NCBI GenBank assembly: GCA_943331445.1
Contig: CALQLO010000012.1
Span: forward strand, 1-62,198
Reading direction: 5' to 3'
Length of the DNA: 62,198 nucleotides
From: Akkermansia muciniphila
Lineage (GTDB): Bacteria > Verrucomicrobiota > Verrucomicrobiia > Opitutales > UBA953
The notes under the pieces were generated by a model. The model did no database searches, was not told where the DNA came from, and saw nothing but the letters and a program-made list of their open reading frames with translations. The position numbers and the translations under genes were made by a program. Positions 29,404-39,786 of the stretch are shown here, one piece after another. Every line of letters begins with the position of its first letter. Positions within the stretch are counted from its first letter, which is position 1.

Positions 29404-30245
29404 GGGGAGACTTTTAATTCGTCCGTTAAGGTGGTGAGGCGGCGACGGCGCTGGCCTAGGCGTGGGATGCAGGCGATGAGTGCCCGCGTGTAGGGGTGCG
29501 CTTGAGTCTTCATGATTTCGCTGACCGTTCCGTGCTCGACGATGCGTCCCTTCCACATCACTTGGACGTGGTCGGCGAAATTCGCGACAATCCCGAAGTT
29601 ATGTGTAATCAGTAGGATACTCATGCCGCGCTCTCGGCGCAGGCGGGCGAGCAAATCCATGATTTCTTTTTGAATGGTGACGTCGAGCGCGGTGGTCGGT
29701 TCGTCGGCCACGAGGAGCCGAGGGTTGCAGGCGAGGGCCATCGCAATCATCGCCCGTTGCTGCATGCCGCCTGAAAGCTCGTGGGGGTATTGGTTCGCGA
29801 CGCGCTCGGGCTCGTTGATGTGAACTTCCTGAAGGGCACGGATGATCTCACCTTTGACATCGGTCACTTCCGGCCGATGAAGCGAAATCGCTTCGCCGAC
29901 TTGGAACCCTATCGTATAGACAGGATTAAGTGACGACCCTGGCTCCTGGAAGATGTAGGCGATCGAGCCGCCCCGGATTTTGGCGAGTTTATCCTCGGGG
30001 AGTCCCAGTAGGTTGACGCCGTCAAGGGTGACCGACCCAGTTACGGTGCAAGTCGGGGCAGGAGGCAGCAGGCGGGTGAGCGCCAGGGCGGAAACGGACT
30101 TGCCGGAGCCGGATTCGCCGACGACGGCGAGGACTTCGCCTGCGGCGATGGAAAAACTAACATCTTGAGCGGCGACAGTGGCGCGGTCACCCGCATGGAA
30201 GGTGATGCTGAGGTCCTGTACTTTCAGGAGGGGCTCGGCGGACAT
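29400..30245 (-). CDS. peptide ABC transporter ATPase (OppD/DppD type)
   Basis: 281 aa. Walker [40 protein letters not shown], signature [16 protein letters not shown], Walker [17 protein letters not shown] and [27 protein letters not shown]. In E. coli YejF these two ATPases are one fused chain; here they are two genes with a 4-nt overlap. A 48-nt gap separates it from the binding-protein gene. Confidence 0.92.
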   Translation of the reverse strand: MSAEPLLKVQDLSITFHAGDRATVAAQDVSFSIAAGEVLAVVGESGSGKSVSALALTRLLPPAPTCTVTGSVTLDGVNLLGLPEDKLAKIRGGSIAYIFQEPGSSLNPVYTIGFQVGEAISLHRPEVTDVKGEIIRALQEVHINEPERVANQYPHELSGGMQQRAMIAMALACNPRLLVADEPTTALDVTIQKEIMDLLARLRRERGMSILLITHNFGIVANFADHVQVMWKGRIVEHGTVSEIMKTQAHPYTRALIACIPRLGQRRRRLTTLTDELKVSP

Positions 30246-30293
30246 GGGAGTGACGTTAGGTGAGGGGTGGGGCGAGGGGAAGGAAGAACGATG

Positions 30294-32177
30294 TCATTCG
30301 GTTCGCCAACGGTCCTCGATGATGGTCTTAGGGGCGCCCCGGACGACCCCGGCTCGGAAATCCTTGAGGTCTTTGTCGCGCTCCGAGGGCACCAGCCAGA
30401 ATAGCCCGTAGCTCTGGGGGTCTTCCGCTGATCGGACGTCAAAGCCTTCGGGGAATTTCACCCAGCCCCAATGGGCGAGGCGGTATCCAGGAACGCGGAA
30501 GCCAGGGATGAAGTCGGCGTTATCATGGATACGCTGCTGCATCTGATGGGAGAGTTTAATCATGTCCGGCTCCTCGGTGGCGGCCCGGAATTTATCAATG
30601 AGGGCAGAAAGTTCGGGGTCATCGATGCCGGTGATGTTATTAGTCTGACGTTTGGGGACTTTTCTTCCGTCCGCTAGTTTGTCGACGGCGTTGTCTCCAT
30701 GGTGTGACTCCCAGAGTGCTGGCAGACGGCCGGAGACGGACCAGGCCCAAAAGACGATGTCATGGTTCTTTTCCATGACCTTGCGGTACATGGTGGTATG
30801 CTCGAGGGTTTCTGGTCGGTATTCTAGGCCGCAACGGCGGGCCGACTCCACTAGGGTGGCTAGGTATTTACGACGATCCGAGGTATCGAAGGTCAAACGG
30901 AAGGAGAGGCGTTCACCTGCGGTGTTCATCAGGATGCCATCCGGGCCAGTCTGGGTGAAGCCAGCCTTGGCGAAGGCCGCTCGGGCAAGTTCGGGGGAGA
31001 ATAAGCGGGCCCGGATGGTCGGGTCGGTGTACTTGCCGAGTCCTTCACTGAATTGGTTGAGACGTTCGTAGTCCCCGCGATAGAATCCTTCGATGACGCG
31101 CTGGAAGTCGGTCGCGTGCTGTAGGCCGATCCGGATGTTACGATCGTTCAGCAGGGGTCGTTGGGTGTTGATATAAAGACCGTAAGGCGGGCGCGGGATG
31201 TCGTTGAAGAACTGTACCTTGGTGACGTAGCCATCGAGATAGGCTTTCTTCTCGTTGGTGCCGTACCAGTAGCGGGGCATACCGATGGGCATAAAATCAA
31301 TCTCTCCAGCGAGGAGCGATTCATAGGCACTGTCGATTTCGCGGATGACGGTGAACTCAATCGTGTCCGGGTTGTAGCGGTAGCGGTAATATTTACGATG
31401 ATCCCCCCACCAATCTTTTACGCGAGTGAGCGTCACGGACTTCTCCCGTTGGAAGCCTTCCTTCGTTACGTAGTACGGCCCCGTGGTGGGCTGGAATCGG
31501 TCGTTATAGGTTTTCTCGTAGGTGGGTCCGAAGTCCTTGAAGAAATTGCGCGGGATGGGGCGCAGTTCGCCCAGGTTCTCTAATTGCATCGGGCGTTTGC
31601 GGGGCGCCTTTACTGCGATCGTGTAATGATCAAACTTGGTAATGCCGCCCCACTCACGAGTGTAGTAATCCACATACCATTCGGCGTTGATCCAGGGTGA
31701 ACGGTAAAAGTAAAAGGCGAAGAAATAATCGTCAGCGGTGATGGGCTGCCCGTCCGTGAATTTGGCATTAGGGTCTAATTTGAAGTAGGCGGTCATACCA
31801 TCCGCGGACATCGCCCAACTGGTCGCTAAGGCTGGAATCGGTTCATCTGAATTGGGGTGAGAGGAGAGGAGGCCGAAGTCGTTGTTATCGTAAAGTTCGC
31901 CGCGGAAGCCATTATTCGCATTCGGCCCGACACGGCGGAGGGTAGGAGGTGTCGATGGTGTAAACTGCCGCAGGATGCCGCCACGCAATGCCCGTGGGTC
32001 GGCGAACTCTTTTTGCCCCGAGCCGTCATGCCAGGTCAGGTCTTTGGGCAGCTCGGCCGGAGTGGCGAAGCGGAAGAACTCCTTATGCTCGGCGTAATAC
32101 TTCGCGGCATTGGGATCCTGGAAGGTTTCGGCCTGGGCAACAGCCAGGGCGAAGAGAAGGGCGCAGAGGGTTCTCAT
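30294..32177 (-). CDS. YejA-like extracellular solute-binding protein, family 5
   Basis: 627 aa with a short signal peptide (LCALLFALAVAQAET). The body is a family-5 peptide-binding fold; the start of the mature protein (HEFFRFA-PAELPKDLTW, then RGGILRQFTPSTPPTLRRVGPNANNGFRG) and SWAMSADGMTAYFKLDPNAKF point to the YejA/microcin-C-type subgroup. It probably captures peptides or peptide-nucleotide antibiotics in the periplasm. Its start overlaps the stop of the permease gene by 4 nt. Confidence 0.85.
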   Translation of the reverse strand: MRTLCALLFALAVAQAETFQDPNAAKYYAEHKEFFRFATPAELPKDLTWHDGSGQKEFADPRALRGGILRQFTPSTPPTLRRVGPNANNGFRGELYDNNDFGLLSSHPNSDEPIPALATSWAMSADGMTAYFKLDPNAKFTDGQPITADDYFFAFYFYRSPWINAEWYVDYYTREWGGITKFDHYTIAVKAPRKRPMQLENLGELRPIPRNFFKDFGPTYEKTYNDRFQPTTGPYYVTKEGFQREKSVTLTRVKDWWGDHRKYYRYRYNPDTIEFTVIREIDSAYESLLAGEIDFMPIGMPRYWYGTNEKKAYLDGYVTKVQFFNDIPRPPYGLYINTQRPLLNDRNIRIGLQHATDFQRVIEGFYRGDYERLNQFSEGLGKYTDPTIRARLFSPELARAAFAKAGFTQTGPDGILMNTAGERLSFRLTFDTSDRRKYLATLVESARRCGLEYRPETLEHTTMYRKVMEKNHDIVFWAWSVSGRLPALWESHHGDNAVDKLADGRKVPKRQTNNITGIDDPELSALIDKFRAATEEPDMIKLSHQMQQRIHDNADFIPGFRVPGYRLAHWGWVKFPEGFDVRSAEDPQSYGLFWLVPSERDKDLKDFRAGVVRGAPKTIIEDRWRTE

Positions 32178-33466
32178 TGTTGGTTACGGCGGAGGTCGAA
32201 GGCATCCTGGAGTGCTTCGCCGACGGAATTGATCATGATCATCGTGCCGACGAGACAGAACAGGGAGGGGCCGAGAATCCACCACGCGTTCCAGTTCTCT
32301 TTGGCTTGGTGTAAGAGATCACCCCATGAAGGCTCCGTGGGCGGGAGGCCGAAACCGAGGTAATCGAGTGCCGAGAGGGAGAAGACGAGTCCGTGTAAGC
32401 TAAAGGGTAGGGTGGTCAGGATGACGGTTGCGCAATTCGGCAAAATGTGCCGCCAAATGATGCGCGCATGGCCGGCGCCTAGCGATTTTGAAGCGGTCAC
32501 GTAATCGCGGGCGGAGACTTGATACGCAGAGGCCCGTAACTGCTGGGCGAGGCCAATCCAGGAGAAGGCCACCAGAATCAGGATGAGAATCGCTAACGAT
32601 GGTTCGAGGAGGCTGGCCAAGAAGATGACCGCATAGAGGAAGGGAATGTTGGACCAGATTTCCATGGCGCGTTGCCAGAACATATCGAACCAGCCGCCGA
32701 AGTAGCCCATCGATGCGCCGAGAATCAGCCCGACAGCATAGACGCAGGGGAGGTAGATTAAGGCCGCCAGTAGGAGAATCCGGAAGCCGCCAAATAGACG
32801 GGCGACCATGTCATGCCCGGATTCATCCGTCCCAAGCCAATGTCCATCAAGGCCAGGCGGGCATGGGGAAGGAATCAGCGTGAAGAGTGCGCCTCGGGGC
32901 TGCCAGTCTGTCCGGTCGTTGGCTGGAAGGGTGAGGGTGACTTTATCGGCCGTAAGTTTGGCCCGAGCCACTCCGGCACCTTTTTCCATCAGTCGGGCAT
33001 CTCCGTTAAGATGACCGTTCGTGACCGTCCAGACTTGGTGGCGTGATCCGTCAGGATTAAGGCTAAAAATCCGCCCCTCCGCGATAATGCCCCGTGGGTC
33101 AGACCAGTTGCCCTGGCCGTCCTGTTGAACCATCGGAGCGACTTCGCAGACTTCGTCTGGAGCAAAGGGAACGATGGGCATTACCAGCCAGCCGCGCTTC
33201 GTGGCTTGGAGCTCTAGGGACAGTAGACGATAGTTAGGTTCCGCGATGGATGGGAGGCCCAGTTCCTTGCCGGAGATGAAGCCCGCAAAAACCGGGAAAC
33301 GCAGTTGATCGTCTATGCGCATCACAATCGGTCTTTTTCCCACGAGCAACGGACCTAGCACGGTCAACACGGCTAAGGTGATGAAGGAGATGAGTGACCA
33401 CCAACCCATCCGGTTGGCTCGAAAGCGCGCGAAGCGCTTGCGAGTGATTGGGTCGATGAGGTTCAT
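32174..33466 (-). CDS. peptide ABC transporter permease (YejE/OppC-like)
   Basis: 430 aa. One helix near residues 22-45, then an insertion of about 150 aa that includes GSRHQVWTVTNGHLNGDARL and is likely periplasmic, then the binding-protein-dependent permease domain from about 225. The permease coupling motif lies in YVTASKSLGAGHARIIWRHILPNCATVIL. The insertion between helix 1 and 2 is characteristic of YejE-type rather than plain OppC. Confidence 0.87.
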   Translation of the reverse strand: MNLIDPITRKRFARFRANRMGWWSLISFITLAVLTVLGPLLVGKRPIVMRIDDQLRFPVFAGFISGKELGLPSIAEPNYRLLSLELQATKRGWLVMPIVPFAPDEVCEVAPMVQQDGQGNWSDPRGIIAEGRIFSLNPDGSRHQVWTVTNGHLNGDARLMEKGAGVARAKLTADKVTLTLPANDRTDWQPRGALFTLIPSPCPPGLDGHWLGTDESGHDMVARLFGGFRILLLAALIYLPCVYAVGLILGASMGYFGGWFDMFWQRAMEIWSNIPFLYAVIFLASLLEPSLAILILILVAFSWIGLAQQLRASAYQVSARDYVTASKSLGAGHARIIWRHILPNCATVILTTLPFSLHGLVFSLSALDYLGFGLPPTEPSWGDLLHQAKENWNAWWILGPSLFCLVGTMIMINSVGEALQDAFDLRRNQQ

Positions 33467-34710
33467 GCCTTTTTATCGAACCGGATCCGCGGGTCGACGG
33501 CGGCGACGCAGAGGTCGGAGATGATATTACCTAACAGCATGGCGATGCTCGAAAGCGTGAGGAGTCCAAGGAAGACCGGGAAGTCACGGTGGACCAGTGA
33601 GTCATAGCCGAGCAGGCCCAAGCCTGGGATATTGAAGGTAACTTCTATGAGGAAGGACCCCGTAAGAAAGAAGCCGAGATTACCTCCGAAGGTCGCCGCC
33701 AGCGGGATGAGCGAGTTGCGGAGGGCATGGACGAAAACGATGCGCCCGTGGCTGAGGCCTTTGGCCTTGGCGGTCCGAACGTAATCTGCCGCTAGATTAT
33801 CGAGCAGTCCATTGCGGGTGAAAAGGGTGAGCGCCGTGAAGGCTCCGACCATCTCACAGGTGAGGGGGACGATGGTATGATGAAAGCGGCCCGCCCAGCT
33901 GAGGTGGGCCCAATCGAAGCCTTTAGTGGGGAACCAGCCCATCTTGAAACAAAGGAGCTGCAGCATCGCCACTGCGAGGATGAAGCCAGGGATGGAATAA
34001 AGGATGAAGAGGATCTGCGAAGATAGTCGATCAAACCAGCCATCCCGTCGCAGTGCTTTCGCCACACCGAGCGGGATGGAGATCGCATAGGCAAGGAATA
34101 GCGACCAACCGCCGAACCAAGCGGAAATCGGGAGGCGTGATTTGATCTCGTTCCAGACAGGCTTATCGCTTCCGGTGGAGTCGCCCAACTGACCTTGCAA
34201 CAGGCCGGAGTAGGCGTTGCGATAAACAAGTACGCGCACCGCCTTGTCAGCGTCATCGGGCAGGGGGGCGAGTTTAGCGTGCCAGTTTCTGCGCGGCAGG
34301 CCTTCGTCGGTGGTGGCTCGCAGGGCCTGATCCTTCTGGGTGACCTTGAGCTTGAAGGATTTTCCTGGATTGAGGTCATCGGCGACTTCGGCTTCGGCCT
34401 TGCCTTCCTTGTCTAGGCGGACCGTCGTCCAGTCGGCGGGGCCGGGCAGGGCGCCCAGCCAGATAGCGTAGGCTTCGAACATCGGTCGATCGAAGCCATA
34501 GCGTCGTTTGAGGTTATCGAGTTCCTCGGGCGAGGCTGGCCCTGACGGGCGGGCGGCGGAGCTGCGTTTACGGTCGGCCTGTTGACGTTCGGCGAGGGCC
34601 TGCTCGATTGGGCCGCCGGGGACGAAGCGAGTAAAGGAGAATGCTACTAGGGTGATGCCCACAAAGGTCAGTGGGACAAGCAGCAACCGTCTGAGGACGT
34701 AGTCGCGCAT
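33463..34710 (-). CDS. peptide ABC transporter permease (YejB/OppB-like)
   Basis: 415 aa, first gene of the operon. N-terminal helix (LLLVPLTFVGITLVAFSFTRFVPGGP), then a charged insertion of about 130 aa before the permease domain (about 190-415), as in YejB. Coupling motif near YVRTAKAKGLSHGRIVFVHALRNSLIPL. Start context TTGATACCCCGATG, with TTGACCCCCCTCGG about 40 nt upstream. Confidence 0.87.
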   Translation of the reverse strand: MRDYVLRRLLLVPLTFVGITLVAFSFTRFVPGGPIEQALAERQQADRKRSSAARPSGPASPEELDNLKRRYGFDRPMFEAYAIWLGALPGPADWTTVRLDKEGKAEAEVADDLNPGKSFKLKVTQKDQALRATTDEGLPRRNWHAKLAPLPDDADKAVRVLVYRNAYSGLLQGQLGDSTGSDKPVWNEIKSRLPISAWFGGWSLFLAYAISIPLGVAKALRRDGWFDRLSSQILFILYSIPGFILAVAMLQLLCFKMGWFPTKGFDWAHLSWAGRFHHTIVPLTCEMVGAFTALTLFTRNGLLDNLAADYVRTAKAKGLSHGRIVFVHALRNSLIPLAATFGGNLGFFLTGSFLIEVTFNIPGLGLLGYDSLVHRDFPVFLGLLTLSSIAMLLGNIISDLCVAAVDPRIRFDKKA

Positions 34711-34811
34711 CGGGGTATCAATAGGGCAATCACCGACCGAGGGGGGTCAATCCCGAAAGGCGAGGCAGAGACTCTGCTTGCACAATTAAGTCCGCCCCAC
34801 AGTCTGCGGCC

Positions 34812-37148
34812 GTGCCCCTACTTTTAAACGTCTTCACGACGATTGTACTTTTTGTGGTCAGTGCCTTAGCCGTCGTATTCGGTTTAGCGCTCCTCGTCTT
34901 TCTCATCGCCCTTGCCTGGCGGGCACCCCGCCGGCACGCCTCGATGTCCTTCGGCTACTGCGCCATGCAGACTTTCTGTCTGTTGGTGCTGCGCTGCCTT
35001 TATAGGATTAAAATACGGGGGATTGAGAATATTCCCATGGAGGGTCCAGTTTTGCTCCTCTCTAATCACGTCGCCTATGCGGACGTCTTGATTGTCGGGG
35101 TGCTTTCGCGCCGACCGGTGCGGTTTCTCTCCTGGGAAGGCTTTGAGCGTCAGAAGTTCCTAGGATTTATGTGCCGGATGATGGGGACGATTCCGGTTTC
35201 AGAAACCAAGGCGAAGGATGCTATTTTGAAGGCCGCTGAAGCCCTGAAAAAGGGCGAGGTGGTTTGTATTTTCCCGGAGGGTAGTCTGACTCGCAATGGC
35301 AGTTTGATGCAGTTGCGCAAAGGCTTCGAATTAATCGCCCGCCGCGGCGATGCGATCATCGTCCCGATTGCGATTGATGGCATGTGGGGGTCTTTCCTTA
35401 GTTTCAGTGGCGGTAAGTTCTTCTGGAAATTACCCCAACATTTTCCTCGGCCTATCGGCGTGGTCGTCGGCAAAGCTTATCCTGCATCTGAAAGTGCCCA
35501 CACCCGCTTACGATTGCTGGAGCTATCAGCCGAAGCTTTTGAGATGCGTCCTTCGCTGGAACGGCACTTGAGTCGCGAAATGGTTCGTGGTTTGTTGCAG
35601 AAGGGTAACTCCATCGCGCTGGTCGATCTGGCCGCTGGACGTCAAGAATTTGCGGCCTCGAACCTGCTGGCCTTGAGCTGGGCCTTTGCCGGCGAACTCC
35701 GTCGCCGGACCTCTAAGAGTCGTATCGCCATCGTCTTGCCTCCCGGGGTTGCGGCGGTTGTTGCCAATTTAGGCTGTCTCTTGGCCGATAAGATTCCCGT
35801 GAATCTGAACTTCTCACTCGGGAGAGAGCAGGCTGAGTCCTGTCTCCAGCGTGCTGAAGTCGATCTCTTGATTACGGCAGGTGCGTTTCGATCAAAACTA
35901 TCAGAACGTTCTCCGAATTTCCCATGGGGTGATCATGTCGTGGATGTCGCCGATTTCCTAACGTCGCATTCTCGCTTTAACCTCGCATGCCGGGCGCTGT
36001 TAATTCGGGCGCTCCCCGGGGTTTTGATTCCGTTATGCATGCGCCTGCCGAAACACGGCGGAGAGCTGGAGGCTGCCTTGCTTTTCACCAGTGGAAGCTC
36101 GGGTCAGCCTAAAGGCGTCCGTTTGTCACACCGTAACCTGCTCGCCAATCTTCGGCAAATTGAGAACGCGGAAATTCTCCCGGAAGAAGGCGTCTTCCTG
36201 AGTAGCCTCCCCGTGTTCCATAGCTTCGGCTTTACGATTGGGCTATGGTATTGCCTTTCCCGTTCGCCTCGTTTGGTGACCTTGCCTTCCCCTTTGGATT
36301 CTGCGGCAGCCGTGAAGGCTATTCGCGAGGAGAAAGTTACGGCCGTGGTTGGCACGCCCACTTTCCTGCGTCCCTATGTCAAGCGCGGTACGGCGGCAGA
36401 CTTTGCGACCCTCGAGTGGGCTGTAGTCGGGGCAGAGAAGTGCCCCAATGACCTTGTCGATGCCTTCCTTGATAAGTTGGAGACCCCGATTCTCGAAGGC
36501 TATGGTATCACCGAGACCAGTCCGGTGCTTTCCGTGAACGTACCTGATCATTCTGACCCCGAGGAAGCCCCGAATGGCGTCTGGGTCGGAACGGTACGTG
36601 GCTCGGTCGGCCGTCCAGTGATCGGTGTGGCGATTCGCTTCCTCGATCCGGTAACGGAAGCAATTTTACCTTGTGGCCAGGTTGGCTTGTTGGAGGTCCG
36701 CGGGGCTAATATTTTCATGGGCTATCTGGATTCCGTGCAGACGGCTAAGGCGATGACGCCTGACGGCTGGTACCGCACCGGAGACCTTGGCCGCATGGAT
36801 GACGACGGCTTCCTGCACCTTGCCGGCCGCCTCTCGCGGTTCTCCAAGATCGGGGGCGAAATGGTCCCTCATGGTACGGTCGAGGACGCCCTCCGAAAAG
36901 TCCTAGGGCTAATTTCTTCCATGGAGGTTAAAATCGCGGTCTCCAGCGCCGAGGAGTCGGCCAAGGGCGAACAGCTCGTTGTCTTGCATGTCGACGATAT
37001 CGATATCGAAGCGGTTCGGAATGCCTTGGCAGCGGAAGGCCTAGCCAATCTCTGGATTCCCAAGGTGTTCAAGAAAGTACCCGTCATCCCGATTTTAGGC
37101 ACGGGTAAGCTGGATTTAAGCAAGTTGAGGGAGATGGCACAGGGCTGA
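34812..37148 (+). CDS. acyltransferase / acyl-ligase fusion (Aas-like)
   Basis: 778 aa with a GTG start. Residues 8-35 form a membrane helix. Residues about 70-230 are a PlsC-type acyltransferase (H86xxxxD91 in NHVAYAD; FPEGSLTRNG). Residues about 260-775 are an AMP-binding acyl-CoA/ACP ligase domain (LLFTSGSSGQPKGVRLSH, then ILEGYGITETSPVLSVN, and GWYRTGDLGRMDDDGFLHLAGR). It resembles the E. coli Aas enzyme, which re-acylates lyso-phosphatidylethanolamine with activated fatty acid. Divergent from the Yej operon with 101 bp between. Confidence 0.87.
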   Translation: MPLLLNVFTTIVLFVVSALAVVFGLALLVFLIALAWRAPRRHASMSFGYCAMQTFCLLVLRCLYRIKIRGIENIPMEGPVLLLSNHVAYADVLIVGVLSRRPVRFLSWEGFERQKFLGFMCRMMGTIPVSETKAKDAILKAAEALKKGEVVCIFPEGSLTRNGSLMQLRKGFELIARRGDAIIVPIAIDGMWGSFLSFSGGKFFWKLPQHFPRPIGVVVGKAYPASESAHTRLRLLELSAEAFEMRPSLERHLSREMVRGLLQKGNSIALVDLAAGRQEFAASNLLALSWAFAGELRRRTSKSRIAIVLPPGVAAVVANLGCLLADKIPVNLNFSLGREQAESCLQRAEVDLLITAGAFRSKLSERSPNFPWGDHVVDVADFLTSHSRFNLACRALLIRALPGVLIPLCMRLPKHGGELEAALLFTSGSSGQPKGVRLSHRNLLANLRQIENAEILPEEGVFLSSLPVFHSFGFTIGLWYCLSRSPRLVTLPSPLDSAAAVKAIREEKVTAVVGTPTFLRPYVKRGTAADFATLEWAVVGAEKCPNDLVDAFLDKLETPILEGYGITETSPVLSVNVPDHSDPEEAPNGVWVGTVRGSVGRPVIGVAIRFLDPVTEAILPCGQVGLLEVRGANIFMGYLDSVQTAKAMTPDGWYRTGDLGRMDDDGFLHLAGRLSRFSKIGGEMVPHGTVEDALRKVLGLISSMEVKIAVSSAEESAKGEQLVVLHVDDIDIEAVRNALAAEGLANLWIPKVFKKVPVIPILGTGKLDLSKLREMAQG

Positions 37149-37181
37149 CGCTGTTTTGGCTCGCTTGTGGCTTATGGTCGA

Positions 37182-39743
37182 ATGTCCTCATCTACGATCA
37201 TGCCGAAAAAGAAGAAGCCTGTGAAGAAGTCCGTCAAGGTCGCCAAGGTGCGCAAGTCGGCACCCAAACTGGCACCCAAGCCTAAACAGAAGCGAACCGT
37301 CGACACTGGTCCGGTCGCCGCTTTCCGGGATGCGATTCTCCGGCATCTTAAAAGCACCTTTGCTCGCGATCGAGTGACGGCTACCCGCAACGACTGGTGG
37401 ATGGCGACCTGTATGGCCGCCCGTGACCAAATGTTGGAGCGCTACATCGACACCCAGGCTCAGCACGCCAGCAAGAATATCCGCCGCGTTTATTATCTTT
37501 CCCTCGAATACCTAATGGGGCGCGTGCTCTCCAATAATTTGGTTAACCTTCAACTCAAGGATGTCGCCGCTGCCGCCTTAGCCGACCTCGGGCAGGATCT
37601 CGAATTGGTCGCGGATGAGGAAGCGGACATGGGGCTGGGTAACGGTGGCCTGGGTCGTCTGGCCGCCTGCTTCCTTGATTCCCTCGCCACGATGGACATC
37701 CCCGCCATCGGCTATGGCATCCATTATGAATTTGGTCTCTTTCGACAGACGTTCGCTCTGGGTCGCCAGGTCGAAGTCGCCGATAACTGGCTGGCCAACA
37801 ATAACCCTTGGTTGATCCGTCGTCCGAATTATCGCGTCAGTGTCCCGCTTTACGGTCGCGTCAAGCACAGCACGGATGATCGCGGCAACCATTCTGCTGA
37901 ATTGGTCGAGACCCGTAATCTCCTTGGCGTGCCGTGGGATATCCCCATCGCCGGCTTTGCGGGCAGCAGCGTCAACTTCCTCCGTCTTTGGGAATCTAAG
38001 GCCGCCTCGGAATTCGACTTCCGTGCTTTCGATCGGGGTGGTTATGTCGAAGCCGTGCACGAGCGCGACTCCAGTGAGATCGTCTCCAAGGTCCTCTACC
38101 CCAATGATAGCACCGAAAGTGGCAAGGAGCTCCGCCTCGTTCAGCAGATCTTCTTCGTATCCTGTTCGCTCCAGGACATTCTCCGTCGCCACCGCCGCCT
38201 GAATCCTGATTTCAGCAATTTACCAGCGAAGGCGGCCGTTCAGCTTAATGACACTCATCCCTCGATTGCGGTCGCGGAGTTGATGCGTTTACTGGTCGAT
38301 GGAGAGCGGATGAATTGGGACGAAGCCTGGGCGCTCTGCACTCAGGTCTTTAGCTATACCAATCACACTCTATTACCGGAAGCCCTGGAGACTTGGTCGG
38401 TCCCGCTTTTCGAGAAGGTCCTGCCGCGTCATCTGGAAATTATCTACGAGATCAATCGTCGTCACCTTGAGGAGGTCGATCGCCATTGGCCCGGGGATGA
38501 TGCCCGCAAGACCGAACTTTCCATTATTCAGGAAGGTTCTCCGAAGCGTATTCGCATGGCCCACCTTGCCGTCGTGGGTTCACACCACGTCAATGGTGTG
38601 GCCGAACTCCATACCCGTTTGATCCGCGCCCACCTGTTCCCGGGCTTCAATGAACTTTGGAAAGGTAAGTTCGTCAATGTGACCAACGGGGTTACCCCGC
38701 GCCGCTGGGTTCGCGGCTGTAATCCATCGCTCGGTGCGCTGTGTGATGAAGTCGCCGGAGCAGGGTGGGAGGCTGACCTGGGTCGCTTACGCAAGTTGGA
38801 CGCCTTAGCAGATCGCCCGGCTTTCCAGGAGCGCTTCCTGGCTATTAAACGTGAGAACAAGATTCGACTAGCGACTCGCATCAAGGAGCTCGTAGGCGTG
38901 GAGGTGTCGCCCGATGCGTTGTTCGACGTCCAGATCAAGCGTCTGCACGAGTACAAGCGGCAGCATCTTAACCTGCTTCACATCCTCTACCTTTACCGTC
39001 GGATTCTGAACGAGCCGAACGGTCACTTCACGCCTCGCGTATGCATCTTTGGCGCCAAGGCGGCCCCGGGTTACGCCCTCGCGAAGCACATCATCCATGC
39101 GATTAATCGGGTGGGGGATATCATCAATTCGGATGAACGTGTCCGTGGCCTCCTGAAGGTGGTGTTCTTGCCTGATTATCGCGTCTCCCTTGCGGAGCGC
39201 ATCATTCCGGCGGCCGACCTTTCGGAGCAGATCTCAACCGCCGGCAAGGAGGCTTCCGGCACGGGCAACATGAAACTCGCCCTCAACGGTGCGGTGACCA
39301 TCGGTACGTTGGACGGTGCGAATGTCGAAATCGCTGAAGAAGTTGGTTCGGAAAATATTTTCATCTTTGGTCTACAGGTGGAAGAGGTCGAAGCTCTCTG
39401 GGCTCAGGGCTATAACCCGCGTGACGTGCTGGCCGCCGATCCAGAACTTGCTGGACTCTTGGATTGGCTTTGCTCCGACACCTTCACGCCAGAGCAGGCT
39501 GGTGCGCTCTCGCCCGTGGTGGATTCGTTGCTCGCCGGCGGTGACCCCTATCTCGTCCTAGCGGATTTCCGGAGCTACGTCGACGCACAGGCCAGGGTCG
39601 ATAAGGCCTTCCTGGACCGTCGCCGCTGGGCCGCCATGGCCATCCGGAATGTCGCCCGTTGCGCTAAATTCTCCTCGGATCGGTCTATCGCCGATTACGC
39701 CAAGCTCATTTGGAAGACCAAATCGCACCCAATTCCCCGATAA
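37182..39743 (+). CDS. glgP: glycogen/starch phosphorylase
   Basis: GT35 enzyme releasing glucose-1-phosphate from alpha-glucans. The PLP-lysine site is in [17 protein letters not shown], and N-terminal [28 protein letters not shown] and [15 protein letters not shown] fit the family. The ATG at 37182 gives 853 aa; 37167 (GTG) and 37200 (ATG) are alternatives, and none has a clear Shine-Dalgarno. A lysine/alanine-rich leader of about 35 residues ([18 protein letters not shown]) precedes the enzyme fold. No operon partner: 33 nt after the Aas-like gene, so possibly co-transcribed with it. Confidence 0.94.
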   Translation: MSSSTIMPKKKKPVKKSVKVAKVRKSAPKLAPKPKQKRTVDTGPVAAFRDAILRHLKSTFARDRVTATRNDWWMATCMAARDQMLERYIDTQAQHASKNIRRVYYLSLEYLMGRVLSNNLVNLQLKDVAAAALADLGQDLELVADEEADMGLGNGGLGRLAACFLDSLATMDIPAIGYGIHYEFGLFRQTFALGRQVEVADNWLANNNPWLIRRPNYRVSVPLYGRVKHSTDDRGNHSAELVETRNLLGVPWDIPIAGFAGSSVNFLRLWESKAASEFDFRAFDRGGYVEAVHERDSSEIVSKVLYPNDSTESGKELRLVQQIFFVSCSLQDILRRHRRLNPDFSNLPAKAAVQLNDTHPSIAVAELMRLLVDGERMNWDEAWALCTQVFSYTNHTLLPEALETWSVPLFEKVLPRHLEIIYEINRRHLEEVDRHWPGDDARKTELSIIQEGSPKRIRMAHLAVVGSHHVNGVAELHTRLIRAHLFPGFNELWKGKFVNVTNGVTPRRWVRGCNPSLGALCDEVAGAGWEADLGRLRKLDALADRPAFQERFLAIKRENKIRLATRIKELVGVEVSPDALFDVQIKRLHEYKRQHLNLLHILYLYRRILNEPNGHFTPRVCIFGAKAAPGYALAKHIIHAINRVGDIINSDERVRGLLKVVFLPDYRVSLAERIIPAADLSEQISTAGKEASGTGNMKLALNGAVTIGTLDGANVEIAEEVGSENIFIFGLQVEEVEALWAQGYNPRDVLAADPELAGLLDWLCSDTFTPEQAGALSPVVDSLLAGGDPYLVLADFRSYVDAQARVDKAFLDRRRWAAMAIRNVARCAKFSSDRSIADYAKLIWKTKSHPIPR

Positions 39744-39786
39744 GAAGGGGTTGAGGTTTGGGGGCGAAGGCTCATACTCATGAGTC

